From: Eubacterium sp.
GTDB taxonomy: Bacteria > Bacillota > Clostridia > Oscillospirales > Acutalibacteraceae
DNA length: 64,000 nucleotides
Direction of reading: 5' to 3'
NCBI GenBank assembly: GCA_017886765.1
Contig: JAGHJI010000018.1
Span: 1-64,000, forward strand
Under the pieces are notes generated by a model. That model was not told the DNA's origin. It did not search any database and was given only the letters and a program-made list of their open reading frames with translations. Both the position numbers and the translations under genes were made by a program. Positions 8,410-16,139 of this stretch are shown here, piece after piece. How positions within the stretch are numbered: the stretch's first letter is position 1; every line of letters starts with the position of its first letter.

Positions 8410-8667
8410 TTATAGTTGATTTTCCTCCTGATATTCCTTTGAAAATTCCGTATTCAGCTTGTCGGGAATCGGAACCCCCATTTCCGTTTTGTCATCCGGC
8501 TGCACCGTGGGATTAGACGTCCAGCTGCTGTAACGGTTTGTTATATCAGGGTCAAGTTCATACTTCTGTTTATAATCCTTTTTGCGCTTATGCGTTTTAA
8601 CCGCGGCATCATAGTGATTAAGGCTGTTGATGGTCTGCTGCGGTTCTTCCTTTTTATTGCTGCACAT
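8410..8667 (-). CDS. Small hypothetical protein
   Basis: This 85-residue, very hydrophilic protein (Lys-, Asp-, Glu- and Gln-rich, no membrane segment) is read from the ATG at 8667; AGGA lies just upstream of that ATG. It overlaps the end of the upstream 52-residue gene by 14 bases, an arrangement that suggests translational coupling. A TTG start at 8688 would add seven residues and is less likely. No family was recognised. The gene ends against repeat element copy 1. Codon use looks like that of the neighbours, but such a short charged frame could still be spurious. Confidence 0.5.
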   Translation of the reverse strand: MCSNKKEEPQQTINSLNHYDAAVKTHKRKKDYKQKYELDPDITNRYSSWTSNPTVQPDDKTEMGVPIPDKLNTEFSKEYQEENQL

Positions 8668-8812
8668 TTCCTGTCGTCCCCTCTGCAACGGCTTTTAAAT
8701 CCTCAAGTGAATTGATTTTTGCGCCGCTTTGGATAATGGATTCCTGTACCATCTCCGGGAGCGAATTAAAATACTCCTGCATTTGCGGCGTTAAATTAAA
8801 CATATCTGGCAT
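8654..8812 (-). CDS. 52-residue hypothetical protein
   Basis: Read on the minus strand from the ATG at 8812, with the strong ribosome site AAAGGAG about 8 bases upstream, to TAA at 8654. The 52-residue product is acidic and amphipathic: it starts M-P-D-M-F-N-L-T-P, continues E-Y-F-N-S-L-P-E-M-V-Q-E-S-I, and has a conserved-looking S-G-A-K-I-N-S-L-E-D-L-K segment. No membrane helix is present. The good ribosome site and coupling to the next small gene argue that it is real. I do not recognise a named family. Confidence 0.6.
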   Translation of the reverse strand: MPDMFNLTPQMQEYFNSLPEMVQESIIQSGAKINSLEDLKAVAEGTTGNVQQ

Positions 8813-8859
8813 AATAAAAACTCCTTTCAGACTTATTTTATCCGAAAGGCGTCTTTTTA

Positions 8860-9306
8860 TTAATTCATTTTCTTTTTAAAATAAATCATATCCGCAAGCT
8901 GTTTTCCGCACTCTACTATAGGGGCATCATAATTGTCCGTAAAAAAATTTTTTATGATATGCGCTCTCTCAAATCCGCATTTTTCATAAAACGGCACGGT
9001 CAACGGACTGTCTCCCGTTCCCGCCTGCAATGTGAAATATTCATCTTTAAATTTTTCACAAATAAAATCAACAAGCGCTTTGCCGTAGCCCTTACGCTGA
9101 CAGTCCGGCTCAACCGCAATATTTTTTATTTCAAGAATTTGATTTCCCTCATCGGTAACCACGCAGACCGCTTTAATACCGTTATCATCAACTGCGAACA
9201 TTCTGCCCCTGTCAATATACCTGTCTATCATATTTTCCTGCTCATCGCCCAGTAAAAGCAGCGGCAGATACGCCTTCTTATTGCCGTCTATCTCTATTAT
9301 TTTCAT
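8860..9306 (-). CDS. GNAT-family N-acetyltransferase
   Basis: The 148-residue protein has the GNAT acetyl-CoA-binding motif A, V-E-P-D-C-Q-R-K-G-Y-G-K-A-L (about residues 68-82), preceded by the I-K-N-I-A beta strand. It ends with the Y-E-K-C-G-F motif B (about 107-112). It transfers an acetyl group from acetyl-CoA to an unknown amine. The ATG at 9306 is chosen over a GTG at 9321: AGGTGA (9318-9323) serves the ATG at slightly long spacing and would overlap the GTG itself. The start is directly behind the hemW stop, so it is probably cotranscribed with hemW. The substrate cannot be predicted. Confidence 0.88.
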   Translation of the reverse strand: MKIIEIDGNKKAYLPLLLLGDEQENMIDRYIDRGRMFAVDDNGIKAVCVVTDEGNQILEIKNIAVEPDCQRKGYGKALVDFICEKFKDEYFTLQAGTGDSPLTVPFYEKCGFERAHIIKNFFTDNYDAPIVECGKQLADMIYFKKKMN

Positions 9307-9307
9307 T

Positions 9308-10336
9308 TTAAAGCAATTCACCTATAATATAATTTGAAATCAGCATTCCCTGCCGGGTCAGCGATATTTTTTTATCGGTCTGCGACATCAGCCCCGCTTC
9401 AACAAAACGGCTGTAATCTTTTTTGACAAGCGTTTTATCAATACCCTTGTTCAGTCTGAGCCCCAGCATGATTTTTTCCTCATCCGTTCCTCCCACACCG
9501 TCGTCAACGATATGGAAATCCCTGTCATAATAAAACCGTCTGCCGTTTCGGAAAGAGTGCGCCGACGCGCCGATTCCCAGATATTCCTCCAACTCCCAGT
9601 ATTTCAGATTGTGTCTGCTTTCAAAGCCCGGCTTTGAAAAATTGCTGATCTCATACTGGTTAAATCCGAGAGCTTTCAGCGCTTTGACGGTTTTCAGATA
9701 CATTTCACACACCGTATCCTCGTCCGGCAGATTCAGCCTGTTTCTGATTTCATAAAACTTGGTGTTCTCTTCAATTTTGAGCATATAGGCGCTGATATGA
9801 GTGACCTGCATTTTATCAATAAACGCAAAGGTTTCCTCCAGACTGTCCGGGGTCTGTCTTGGCGTCCCTAACATAACGTCAAGACTGATATTACAGATAC
9901 CGGCGTTTTTCGCGTCGTTTACCGCTTTTGCAATCTCAGCCTGTCCGGCGACTCTGCCCAGAGCCAAACGTTCCTCTTTCCTGGCGCTCTGCATACCGAG
10001 ACTTATCCTGTTTACACCGAAATTTGCGTAATCCTGAAAATCTTTTTCAAGATTTTTTGACGGATTACACTCCACCGTTATCTCGGAATCGAGCGCAATA
10101 TCGAATGTCTCTCTTGTCGCATGGATAATTTTTTCTATAAGCCGGCTGTCCAGAACGGAGGGGGTGCCGCCGCCGAAATATATGGTATCAAAGCGCCCTT
10201 CATATTTTCTGATTTCTTCAACGACCCTGTCAATATATTTTTCAGCTGCTGATTCATCATATTTAACGCTGTAAAAATCACAATATGGGCATTTTGAACG
10301 GCAGAACGGTATATGAAAATACAGACCGCTGCTCAT
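9308..10336 (-). CDS. hemW: HemW-like radical SAM protein (oxygen-independent coproporphyrinogen oxidase family)
   Basis: The ATG at 10336 has AAGGGG eight bases upstream; the in-frame GTG at 10345 overlaps that site. The 342-residue protein starts with Y-F-H-I-P-F-C-R-S-K-C-P-Y-C. This gives the radical-SAM cluster cysteines C12, C16 and C19, followed by D-F as in HemW rather than the extra Cys of true HemN. The F-G-G-G-T-P SAM-binding glycines are at about 57-62, and the HemN-type C-terminal domain follows (GLRLNKGID, end region). HemW proteins bind heme and insert it into acceptor proteins; they do not oxidise coproporphyrinogen. In Firmicutes hemW often lies near the hrcA heat-shock operon. 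Here it is about 18 kb away. Confidence 0.92.
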   Translation of the reverse strand: MSSGLYFHIPFCRSKCPYCDFYSVKYDESAAEKYIDRVVEEIRKYEGRFDTIYFGGGTPSVLDSRLIEKIIHATRETFDIALDSEITVECNPSKNLEKDFQDYANFGVNRISLGMQSARKEERLALGRVAGQAEIAKAVNDAKNAGICNISLDVMLGTPRQTPDSLEETFAFIDKMQVTHISAYMLKIEENTKFYEIRNRLNLPDEDTVCEMYLKTVKALKALGFNQYEISNFSKPGFESRHNLKYWELEEYLGIGASAHSFRNGRRFYYDRDFHIVDDGVGGTDEEKIMLGLRLNKGIDKTLVKKDYSRFVEAGLMSQTDKKISLTRQGMLISNYIIGELL

Positions 10337-10423
10337 ATAAAACACCCCTTTTAACTCAATATTCCTGCATACGCATCATCCATGACTTTTCACATATTTG
10401 ATTTTACTTTATTAAATATAAAA

Positions 10424-10452
10424 TTGCAAGAGATATGAAAATATGATAAAAT
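10424..10452 (+). promoter_or_regulatory. Promoter of the cytidylate-kinase-like gene
   Basis: TTGCAA (10424-10429), 17-base spacer, TAAAAT (10447-10452). The gene's GGGGG ribosome site follows 20 bases later. Confidence 0.65.
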
Positions 10453-10482
10453 GAATATAGAATAAAGAAGGGGGTATTCTTT

Positions 10483-11091
10483 ATGAAAAATTATGTGATT
10501 ACAATTTCCAGACAGTTCGGCTGCGGCGCCCATGAGATAGCCACAAAGCTGTCAGAAAAGCTGGGCGTGCCGTACTATGACAAAGAAATACTGAAACGCG
10601 CGGCAAAGGAAAGCGGCTTTGACGAAAATCTTTTTATCTTCTATGACGAAAAGCCCACCGGCAGTTTTCTTTTCAACATTTCCGCGGACGGATACACTTC
10701 GGTAACAAATACGGGCATCACCCTGGAGGACAAAATTTTTCAGTACCAGTTCGACACGATACGCAAATTGGCAGAGGAAGGCAGCTGCATTATTGTCGGC
10801 CGATGCTCCGATTACATACTGAAGGATTTTCCGAATCTGCTGACGGTTTTCCTGCACGCGGACAACGATTTCAGACGCGACAGAATAATCAGTCAGTACG
10901 GCGTCAGCGAAAAGAACGCCGCCAAGGAAATCAAATCCACGGATAAAAAAAGAGCCCGTTTTCACAATTTCTACTGTGACAGCAAATGGGGCGATGCCTG
11001 CACATATGATTTGTCAATAGACGTTTCACGTCTGGGGATAGACAATACCGTAGAGCTGATTGAAAATTATATCAATAAAAAATATGCATAA
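10483..11091 (+). CDS. Cytidylate-kinase-like family protein
   Basis: The 202-residue protein matches the cytidylate-kinase-like family. The P-loop region reads I-S-R-Q-F-G-C-G-A-H (about 8-17), so the classical GxxGxGKS is altered and lacks the usual Lys. It continues with V-P-Y-Y-D-K-E-I-L, the G-R-C-S-D-Y segment at about 107-112, V-F-L-H-A, and a K-x-x-D-K-K-R-A-R-F-H-N-F-Y motif near 150-162, typical of this family. Family members are usually called nucleotide kinases, but activity is rarely proven. The gene is monocistronic, with its own promoter and a strong terminator. Confidence 0.85.
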   Translation: MKNYVITISRQFGCGAHEIATKLSEKLGVPYYDKEILKRAAKESGFDENLFIFYDEKPTGSFLFNISADGYTSVTNTGITLEDKIFQYQFDTIRKLAEEGSCIIVGRCSDYILKDFPNLLTVFLHADNDFRRDRIISQYGVSEKNAAKEIKSTDKKRARFHNFYCDSKWGDACTYDLSIDVSRLGIDNTVELIENYINKKYA

Positions 11092-11103
11092 AACCATAAT
11101 GAA

Positions 11104-11140
11104 ACGCCGTTTGAGTCTTTGCTCAAACGGCGTCTTGTTT
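11104..11140. terminator. Terminator between convergent genes
   Basis: Twelve-base perfect stem ACGCCGTTTGAG/CTCAAACGGCGT (11104-11115 with 11122-11133), loop TCTTTG, then CTTGTTTTATT. It ends the cytidylate-kinase-like gene and may also help the converging acyl-CoA synthetase gene. Confidence 0.88.
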
Positions 11141-11148
11141 TATTCAAA

Positions 11149-12831
11149 TTATTTAAGCACCTTGAAATCGACCTTGCCGATTTTCGTTCTCGGCAGTTCG
11201 TCGATATAAACAACCTCTTTGGGCACAGACCATTTGGAAAGATTCTGCAAACCGAACTCAATGATTTTTTCGGTCAGCTTGCCCTCGTCATCATTGGCAA
11301 ACTTTTTATTTTTAACAACAAAAAGCTTAAGCTGGGTTTTGCCCTCTTCTCCCGTTCCGATAACACAGCAGTCGTAAATTTCAGCCATTGCTCTGTAGGC
11401 CTCCTCAATAAATGAAGGATAAACCAGATAACCGCTGATTTTGTATACTCTCTTGAGTCTCTGGCGATAATAAATATCGCCGGTCTCCTCCTCAATAAAG
11501 CACATATCCCCCGTGTGGAGCCATACCTTTCCGTCGTCATGCTTAACGAGTACCTTGGCGGTTTCCTCCGGATCGTGATAATAACCCTCCATAAGAGTAG
11601 GGCCGTATACGCAAAGCTCTCCGTCCTCGCCCTTGACCTCCTGGGTCGTTCCGGGCTTGACCGTCATCACTTCAATGTTATAGCAAGGGATACCGATACA
11701 GCCCTGAGGCGCCTCGCGTCTGGGGTCAGTAAAGGAGCAGACGGTTACACATTCCGTCAGACCGTAGCCGGATACAAAATGACATTTTGCACCGTTGTCC
11801 TTAAGAAGTCTATCCATTTTTTCCGTAAGAGAATAGGGAACCACGTCTCCGCCGGAGCCGATCAGTTTCATATTCGACATATCAATTCCCTTGAGGTAAC
11901 CGGCTTTATAGACCTTTTCAAAGAAATCCGGAACACCAAACACGTAATTGATATGATATTTTTTGATGGCGTCGGAGCACATTTTAGCATCAAACTGCGG
12001 GAACAGAGCCTGAGGCATACCGGTGCATATGGAAACATGCATACAAAGCGCAAATCCAAAACCGTGGAATACAGGAAGCGCCGTAAGCATGGCGTCTGTC
12101 TTGGCGTCAACCTTCATATCCAGCACGTTTTCCACAACGTCCAGAAGTTCGTATGAAAGATTGTTAATTGCCTCGTTTGAAAGCTGTACACCCTTCGGAT
12201 TGCCGGTTGTTCCGCCGGTCATCATAATGGCGGCAACTGCCAGAGGGTCAGAGGCGATTTCAACGGTATTTCCGTCTTCAAGAAATTTCTTGCCCTCCTT
12301 AAGAAAATCCTTCCATTCAATATTTTTCCTTACCTCTGTAGCCGGAGCTGTTTTGCCCTTGATCTTCTTTTTATAAACCTGATTGGCAATGAAACCGTAG
12401 GGCGTTTTTGGGAAATAGGCAGCAGTTTTGCAGCGTACAAGTGTGAGGTTTTTCATACCCTGAAAGGATTTTTCAGACACGTCAAAGCAAAAAGCAAACT
12501 TCGCTCCCACAAGGTCAACAGCATACTGCGCCTCGCTGGCAACTGAGAGCGGATGAAGCATGGAAGCTATGGCGCCGATCTTATTCACGGCATATATAGC
12601 CGTAATACACTGGGGCATATTGGGCGCGCATATAATGACCCTGTCACCCTTCCTTACACCGTTTGCAAGAAGAGCCGCGGCGCAGAGATCTACCATTTCC
12701 TCCGCCTTTTCCCAGGTGATTGTATTGTTATAATAATAAAAGCATGGTGAAGATGCGTTCTGCGCGGCAGAATCCGCAAATTTTTCATACATTGTCTTTT
12801 TTACGTCGTACCGGGTGGTATATTCAATCAT
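11149..12831 (-). CDS. AMP-forming acyl-CoA synthetase / AMP-binding enzyme
   Basis: This 560-residue member of the ANL superfamily activates a carboxylic acid as acyl-AMP and then as the CoA thioester. Motifs seen are the P-loop M-T-G-G-T-T-G-N-P-K-G (about 207-217), A-L-P-V-F-H-G-F-G (about 252), S-G-Y-G-L-T-E (about 351-357), L-H-T-G-D-M (about 440), and the C-terminal catalytic lysine in R-T-K-I-G-K-V-D-F (about 549-557). No membrane or carrier domain is attached. GGAGG lies at about 8 bases before the start. It stands alone, so the substrate (fatty acid or other) cannot be told from context. Confidence 0.9.
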   Translation of the reverse strand: MIEYTTRYDVKKTMYEKFADSAAQNASSPCFYYYNNTITWEKAEEMVDLCAAALLANGVRKGDRVIICAPNMPQCITAIYAVNKIGAIASMLHPLSVASEAQYAVDLVGAKFAFCFDVSEKSFQGMKNLTLVRCKTAAYFPKTPYGFIANQVYKKKIKGKTAPATEVRKNIEWKDFLKEGKKFLEDGNTVEIASDPLAVAAIMMTGGTTGNPKGVQLSNEAINNLSYELLDVVENVLDMKVDAKTDAMLTALPVFHGFGFALCMHVSICTGMPQALFPQFDAKMCSDAIKKYHINYVFGVPDFFEKVYKAGYLKGIDMSNMKLIGSGGDVVPYSLTEKMDRLLKDNGAKCHFVSGYGLTECVTVCSFTDPRREAPQGCIGIPCYNIEVMTVKPGTTQEVKGEDGELCVYGPTLMEGYYHDPEETAKVLVKHDDGKVWLHTGDMCFIEEETGDIYYRQRLKRVYKISGYLVYPSFIEEAYRAMAEIYDCCVIGTGEEGKTQLKLFVVKNKKFANDDEGKLTEKIIEFGLQNLSKWSVPKEVVYIDELPRTKIGKVDFKVLK

Positions 12832-12962
12832 AAATTAATCCTCCGTTGCAATAAAATCCTTGAACACAACTATTTAAAGTGTACATTCATTTCTGATAAA
12901 TTATAGCAGATAGGAGAAGGGAATTCTACATATTTAATAATAATTTATCTTTATTTAATAAT

Positions 12963-12990
12963 TTGACTTTTTTCATATCTATGGTAGAAT
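12963..12990 (+). promoter_or_regulatory. Promoter of the DUF2238 gene
   Basis: TTGACT (12963-12968), 16-base spacer, TAGAAT (12985-12990), followed by GGAGGTGG at 13012-13019. Confidence 0.65.
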
Positions 12991-13023
12991 AAGAAAGTAT
13001 TTTCTGTATACGGAGGTGGCGCA

Positions 13024-13704
13024 GTGGCGTATAAGATAAAAAAGGACCCGATTGATAAAATCCCTAAGGCTCAGCTTGTATTCTGGATCATCGTGCGCGT
13101 TTCCATGATCATATGCGCGGTATACTCGTTCGTAACGGGTGATGTAGTTATGGGATTTGAAAGTGTATTCTGTTTTATTTTCACGCATTTGTGGGATATG
13201 TTCCAGGTTTTCGGCAACGGCAGTTTTATTGAAGAGGTGCCGCCGCTCAGTCAGACTATGCTGAATATTATTATTTTTGTCGGAATCGTCATAGGCTCTT
13301 ATTTGGGCTTTTTTGACAGACTGGCATGGTTTGACAATATGATGCACATTTTATCAGGCTTTGTCTGCGCATCCTTCGGATATGACTTTGCCTGCATTAT
13401 TCAGAGAAAAAAGGGGCAGTGCGCCGCCACGCTTGCCGCTATCTTTTCAATCATGTTTGCGCTTTCCATAGCGGTGGGATGGGAGTTTTATGAGTTCCTT
13501 ATGGACACGCTCCACGGCACAAATCTCCAGCTTGCAAAAGCGGGGGAGGAAACGGCAATGTACGATCTGTCAAAATACAACAACGAATACGGTTATCTCG
13601 GCCTGGTGGATACAATGACCGATATGATGATGAACGCCGTAGGGGGAATCATCGGAATGATATTTATGATTGTGCTGAGAAACAGAAAAAAGAAAAGCAA
13701 ATAA
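13024..13704 (+). CDS. DUF2238/YjdF-like integral membrane protein
   Basis: The GTG start at 13024 is supported by GGAGG (13012-13016). The 226-residue protein has about five or six membrane segments. Polar motifs near the helices resemble DUF2238 (YjdF) proteins: R-L-A-W-F-D-N-M-M-H-I-L-S-G-F (about 99-113), W-E-F-Y-E-F (about 157-162), and D-T-M-T-D-M-M-M-N-A-V-G-G (about 199-211). The Asp, His and Glu residues inside membranes suggest metal or proton handling, but no function is established for the family. It is monocistronic between its own promoter and terminator. Confidence 0.65.
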   Translation: MAYKIKKDPIDKIPKAQLVFWIIVRVSMIICAVYSFVTGDVVMGFESVFCFIFTHLWDMFQVFGNGSFIEEVPPLSQTMLNIIIFVGIVIGSYLGFFDRLAWFDNMMHILSGFVCASFGYDFACIIQRKKGQCAATLAAIFSIMFALSIAVGWEFYEFLMDTLHGTNLQLAKAGEETAMYDLSKYNNEYGYLGLVDTMTDMMMNAVGGIIGMIFMIVLRNRKKKSK

Positions 13705-13718
13705 TCATAATCTATTGG

Positions 13719-13748
13719 AAACGGACGGAATACTTCGTCCGTTTTTTT
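13719..13748 (+). terminator. Intrinsic terminator of the DUF2238 gene
   Basis: Stem ACGGACG/CGTCCGT (13721-13727 with 13736-13742), flanked by A and T, then TTTTTTT. Confidence 0.9.
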
Positions 13749-13760
13749 ATATGAATGATG

Positions 13761-13802
13761 AATTAACGTATTAAAATGCGGGCGATTGATAATCGCCCCT
13801 AC
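13761..13802. repeat. Short interspersed repeat (family B), copy 1
   Basis: The segment TTAACGTATTAAA followed by the palindrome GGGCGATT-GAT-AATCGCCC and CTAC recurs, slightly changed, at 33321-33361. The rest of 13803-13991 holds further imperfect hairpins, such as GTTACC/GGTAAC around TTTTG/CAAAA (about 13884-13915), but no gene. Confidence 0.65.
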
Positions 13803-13996
13803 GGTTGTAATGGTGTTGCGGCGAGCAAAAAGGGGTTCCCAAAGGGGAATAAGCCTGCGCCTTCCCTTTGGTCGTTTTCTCGGTTACCGCTTTTGCGACT
13901 CAAAAGATGGTAACATCCGCGCGTCAGCGCAAATCACATTTTTAGCATATGGAATACGCTAAATTAATCCTTTAGCCGTTTATTTTATTTATTGTG

Positions 13997-14057
13997 TGTA
14001 GAATTAAGCTTTTGCCGCTTTCTTTTTACATATTTTTCATTTTCCCGGTTATATACT
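13997..14057 (+). promoter_or_regulatory. Possible Spo0A-controlled spoIIE promoter
   Basis: TTTACA (14025-14030) and TATACT (14052-14057) are separated by exactly 21 bases. A Spo0A-box-like TGTAGAA lies at 13997-14003. In Bacillus, spoIIE and spoIIG use sigma-A promoters with overlong 21-22-base spacers that need phosphorylated Spo0A bound just upstream. The resemblance is suggestive but rests on weak individual matches. Confidence 0.4.
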
Positions 14058-14075
14058 GTTGTGGGATGTGTAAAA

Positions 14076-16136
14076 ATGAGTATCAAGCAGAAGAAAAAAA
14101 TTAGAATAAATAATTCATATAAACAAATATTTAAAGAGATTGCAGATCGTGGAATATGGTTCGTACTGGCCTTTGTGCTTAGCTTTTCATCCGTAGTGGG
14201 AGGAAGCTGTCCCTTCGCCGTTTCACTGATTACCGTATCCAGCAAGAAAAACTTTTTATTTTCTGCTTTCGGAGCGGGAATCGGATACATTCTTTTTTGC
14301 GACAGCAACGACGCAATCCGCTATTTCAGCGCCGTAATCATCGCCGCACTCGGTACTCTGGCAATCAATCTGTTTAACTCCAGAAAAGAATTTTATCTGC
14401 CTATGATCGTATCGTTTTTATCGGTACTGTCAACGGGCATGGTTATGAATATACGCAATGAAGATGTTGCCGGAGCATATGCGCTTACCGTGGGTGAAGC
14501 GGTGCTTGCTCTGGGTGCGTCCTTTTTCTTTTTCAGAACGGCACACTGTAATCTGAAGCGGCTGAAATACAAGGCCCTGCCTGTTACGGACACAACGTGC
14601 ATCATGGTATCTGCTGCCGTGGTGCTCACCGGTCTGTCCTTTCTGGAGATAAAGGGCGTTTCACCGGCGAGAATCATTGCCGTCCTGGTAATACTTACGG
14701 CAGTACGTTTTGGCTCTCAGACCTGGGGACTTGTCATTTCTCTTTGTCTTGGATTTGCCCTGGGCATCAGCAGGGAAAACAGCATGTTTCTATTGGGCGC
14801 ATACGCGTTTTCTGCATTGGTTTCCGGGCTTTTCACATCTATATCCAGTCTGGGAATAGGGATCAGTTTTTCTCTTTCCATGGTATTTTTCGCCGTGGCG
14901 GCGGATATGGGGGCATTTTCTGTCTGCTGCGTAATTGAAAGCGTAATTGCCTCCGTTATAATGGTGCTGCTCCCCGATGTTCTGACAGACAGGATCTCCG
15001 ACTTTTTTGAAAGCGGAGCGGATATTGCTCCCGACGGCAGTCTGCGGCAAAGCCTGGTAGTGCGCCTCAGATTCGCTTCCTCAGCACTGGCACAGGTCAG
15101 CGAAAGCGTACGGGATGTACGTGAGAAAATAAATAAGCTGGGTAAAATCGAGCCGATGGAAAGCGAGCTGAGAATGGTGGCGGCGGATCAATTCTTTTCC
15201 ATATCCGATATGCTGGGGGATTTGGCTTTTGAATTTGACGAGGCGGAAATATTCGATTTTAAATCCGCCGGGAAAATTCGGCGTATGCTGGGCGAATACG
15301 ATATTTATCCCGAAAATATTTCCGTTATCGTTGACAAATTTGACCGCATGCGCATTGAGATTCTTGCATCGTCAAAAACAAAGGGACTGGACAGCCCCAG
15401 AATAAAAAATGAAATGGAAAAGATCTGCTCCCGCGACTTCGAAAAAATCCGGACAAACTATTCCGGTTCGAGCCTTATGATAACGGTCATTGAAAAACCG
15501 AATTTCAAAATGAGCTTCGGCTTCGCTCAGTACTGCGCCGAAGGGAAGCTGTGCGGCGACACCATAAAGACGATCAATGACACCCGTGGTCATATGATCT
15601 TCATTATCAGCGACGGAATGGGGAAAGGAGGGCGAGCCGCCCTTGACGGCGCAATGGGGGCAGGTCTGCTTTCAAAACTGCTGTCCGCCGGTTTCGGCTT
15701 TGATTCGTCTTTAAAGGTGGTAAACAGCGCCCTCCTTGTCAAAAGCAGTGAGGAAAGTCTGGCGACCCTGGACTGCGCCTGTGTTGATCTGTTCACCGGA
15801 AAATGCGAGTTTTTTAAGGCAGGAGCACCCAGGTCATATATTGTAAAAAACAGCTCTGTTACAAAATGCGAATTATCCTCTATGCCTGCCGGAATACTGA
15901 GGGGAATAGAATTCGCAAAACGCACAACGGTACTGAATGTGGGTGATGAGATCATCATGATGAGCGATGGAATCACAGACGTGGGGGAAGAACTGCTTGA
16001 CGAATTTCTGCGTTATGACGACAGCGACAGCCCCAACGACAGAGCCAAGGAGATACTGGATTTCGCCGTGGCGCACAGCGATTCCAGACACAGGGACGAT
16101 ATGTCCGTCATTGTCGCGAAACTTATAAAGGGATAG
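14076..16136 (+). CDS. spoIIE: Stage II sporulation protein E (SpoIIE phosphatase)
   Basis: SpoIIE dephosphorylates the anti-anti-sigma factor SpoIIAA and so releases sigma-F in the forespore; it also localises to the polar septum. The 686-residue protein (ATG at 14076 chosen as the first residue before a basic N-terminus; no good ribosome site is visible) has about ten membrane segments in its first 330 residues. A linker region follows, then a C-terminal PP2C/SpoIIE phosphatase domain from about 490. The metal-binding S-D-G-M-G-K-G is at about 509-515 and M-S-D-G-I-T-D at about 628-634. Its presence shows that the organism belongs to an endospore-forming lineage. A degenerate SIS-domain gene starts three bases after the stop. 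Confidence 0.95.
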   Translation: MSIKQKKKIRINNSYKQIFKEIADRGIWFVLAFVLSFSSVVGGSCPFAVSLITVSSKKNFLFSAFGAGIGYILFCDSNDAIRYFSAVIIAALGTLAINLFNSRKEFYLPMIVSFLSVLSTGMVMNIRNEDVAGAYALTVGEAVLALGASFFFFRTAHCNLKRLKYKALPVTDTTCIMVSAAVVLTGLSFLEIKGVSPARIIAVLVILTAVRFGSQTWGLVISLCLGFALGISRENSMFLLGAYAFSALVSGLFTSISSLGIGISFSLSMVFFAVAADMGAFSVCCVIESVIASVIMVLLPDVLTDRISDFFESGADIAPDGSLRQSLVVRLRFASSALAQVSESVRDVREKINKLGKIEPMESELRMVAADQFFSISDMLGDLAFEFDEAEIFDFKSAGKIRRMLGEYDIYPENISVIVDKFDRMRIEILASSKTKGLDSPRIKNEMEKICSRDFEKIRTNYSGSSLMITVIEKPNFKMSFGFAQYCAEGKLCGDTIKTINDTRGHMIFIISDGMGKGGRAALDGAMGAGLLSKLLSAGFGFDSSLKVVNSALLVKSSEESLATLDCACVDLFTGKCEFFKAGAPRSYIVKNSSVTKCELSSMPAGILRGIEFAKRTTVLNVGDEIIMMSDGITDVGEELLDEFLRYDDSDSPNDRAKEILDFAVAHSDSRHRDDMSVIVAKLIKG

Positions 16137-16139
16137 TAT

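Noticed and set aside
8223..8516. Plus-strand frame of 97 codons across repeat copy 1
   Set aside because: It reads through the non-coding repeat and its terminator and is not kept in copy 2. No ribosome site.
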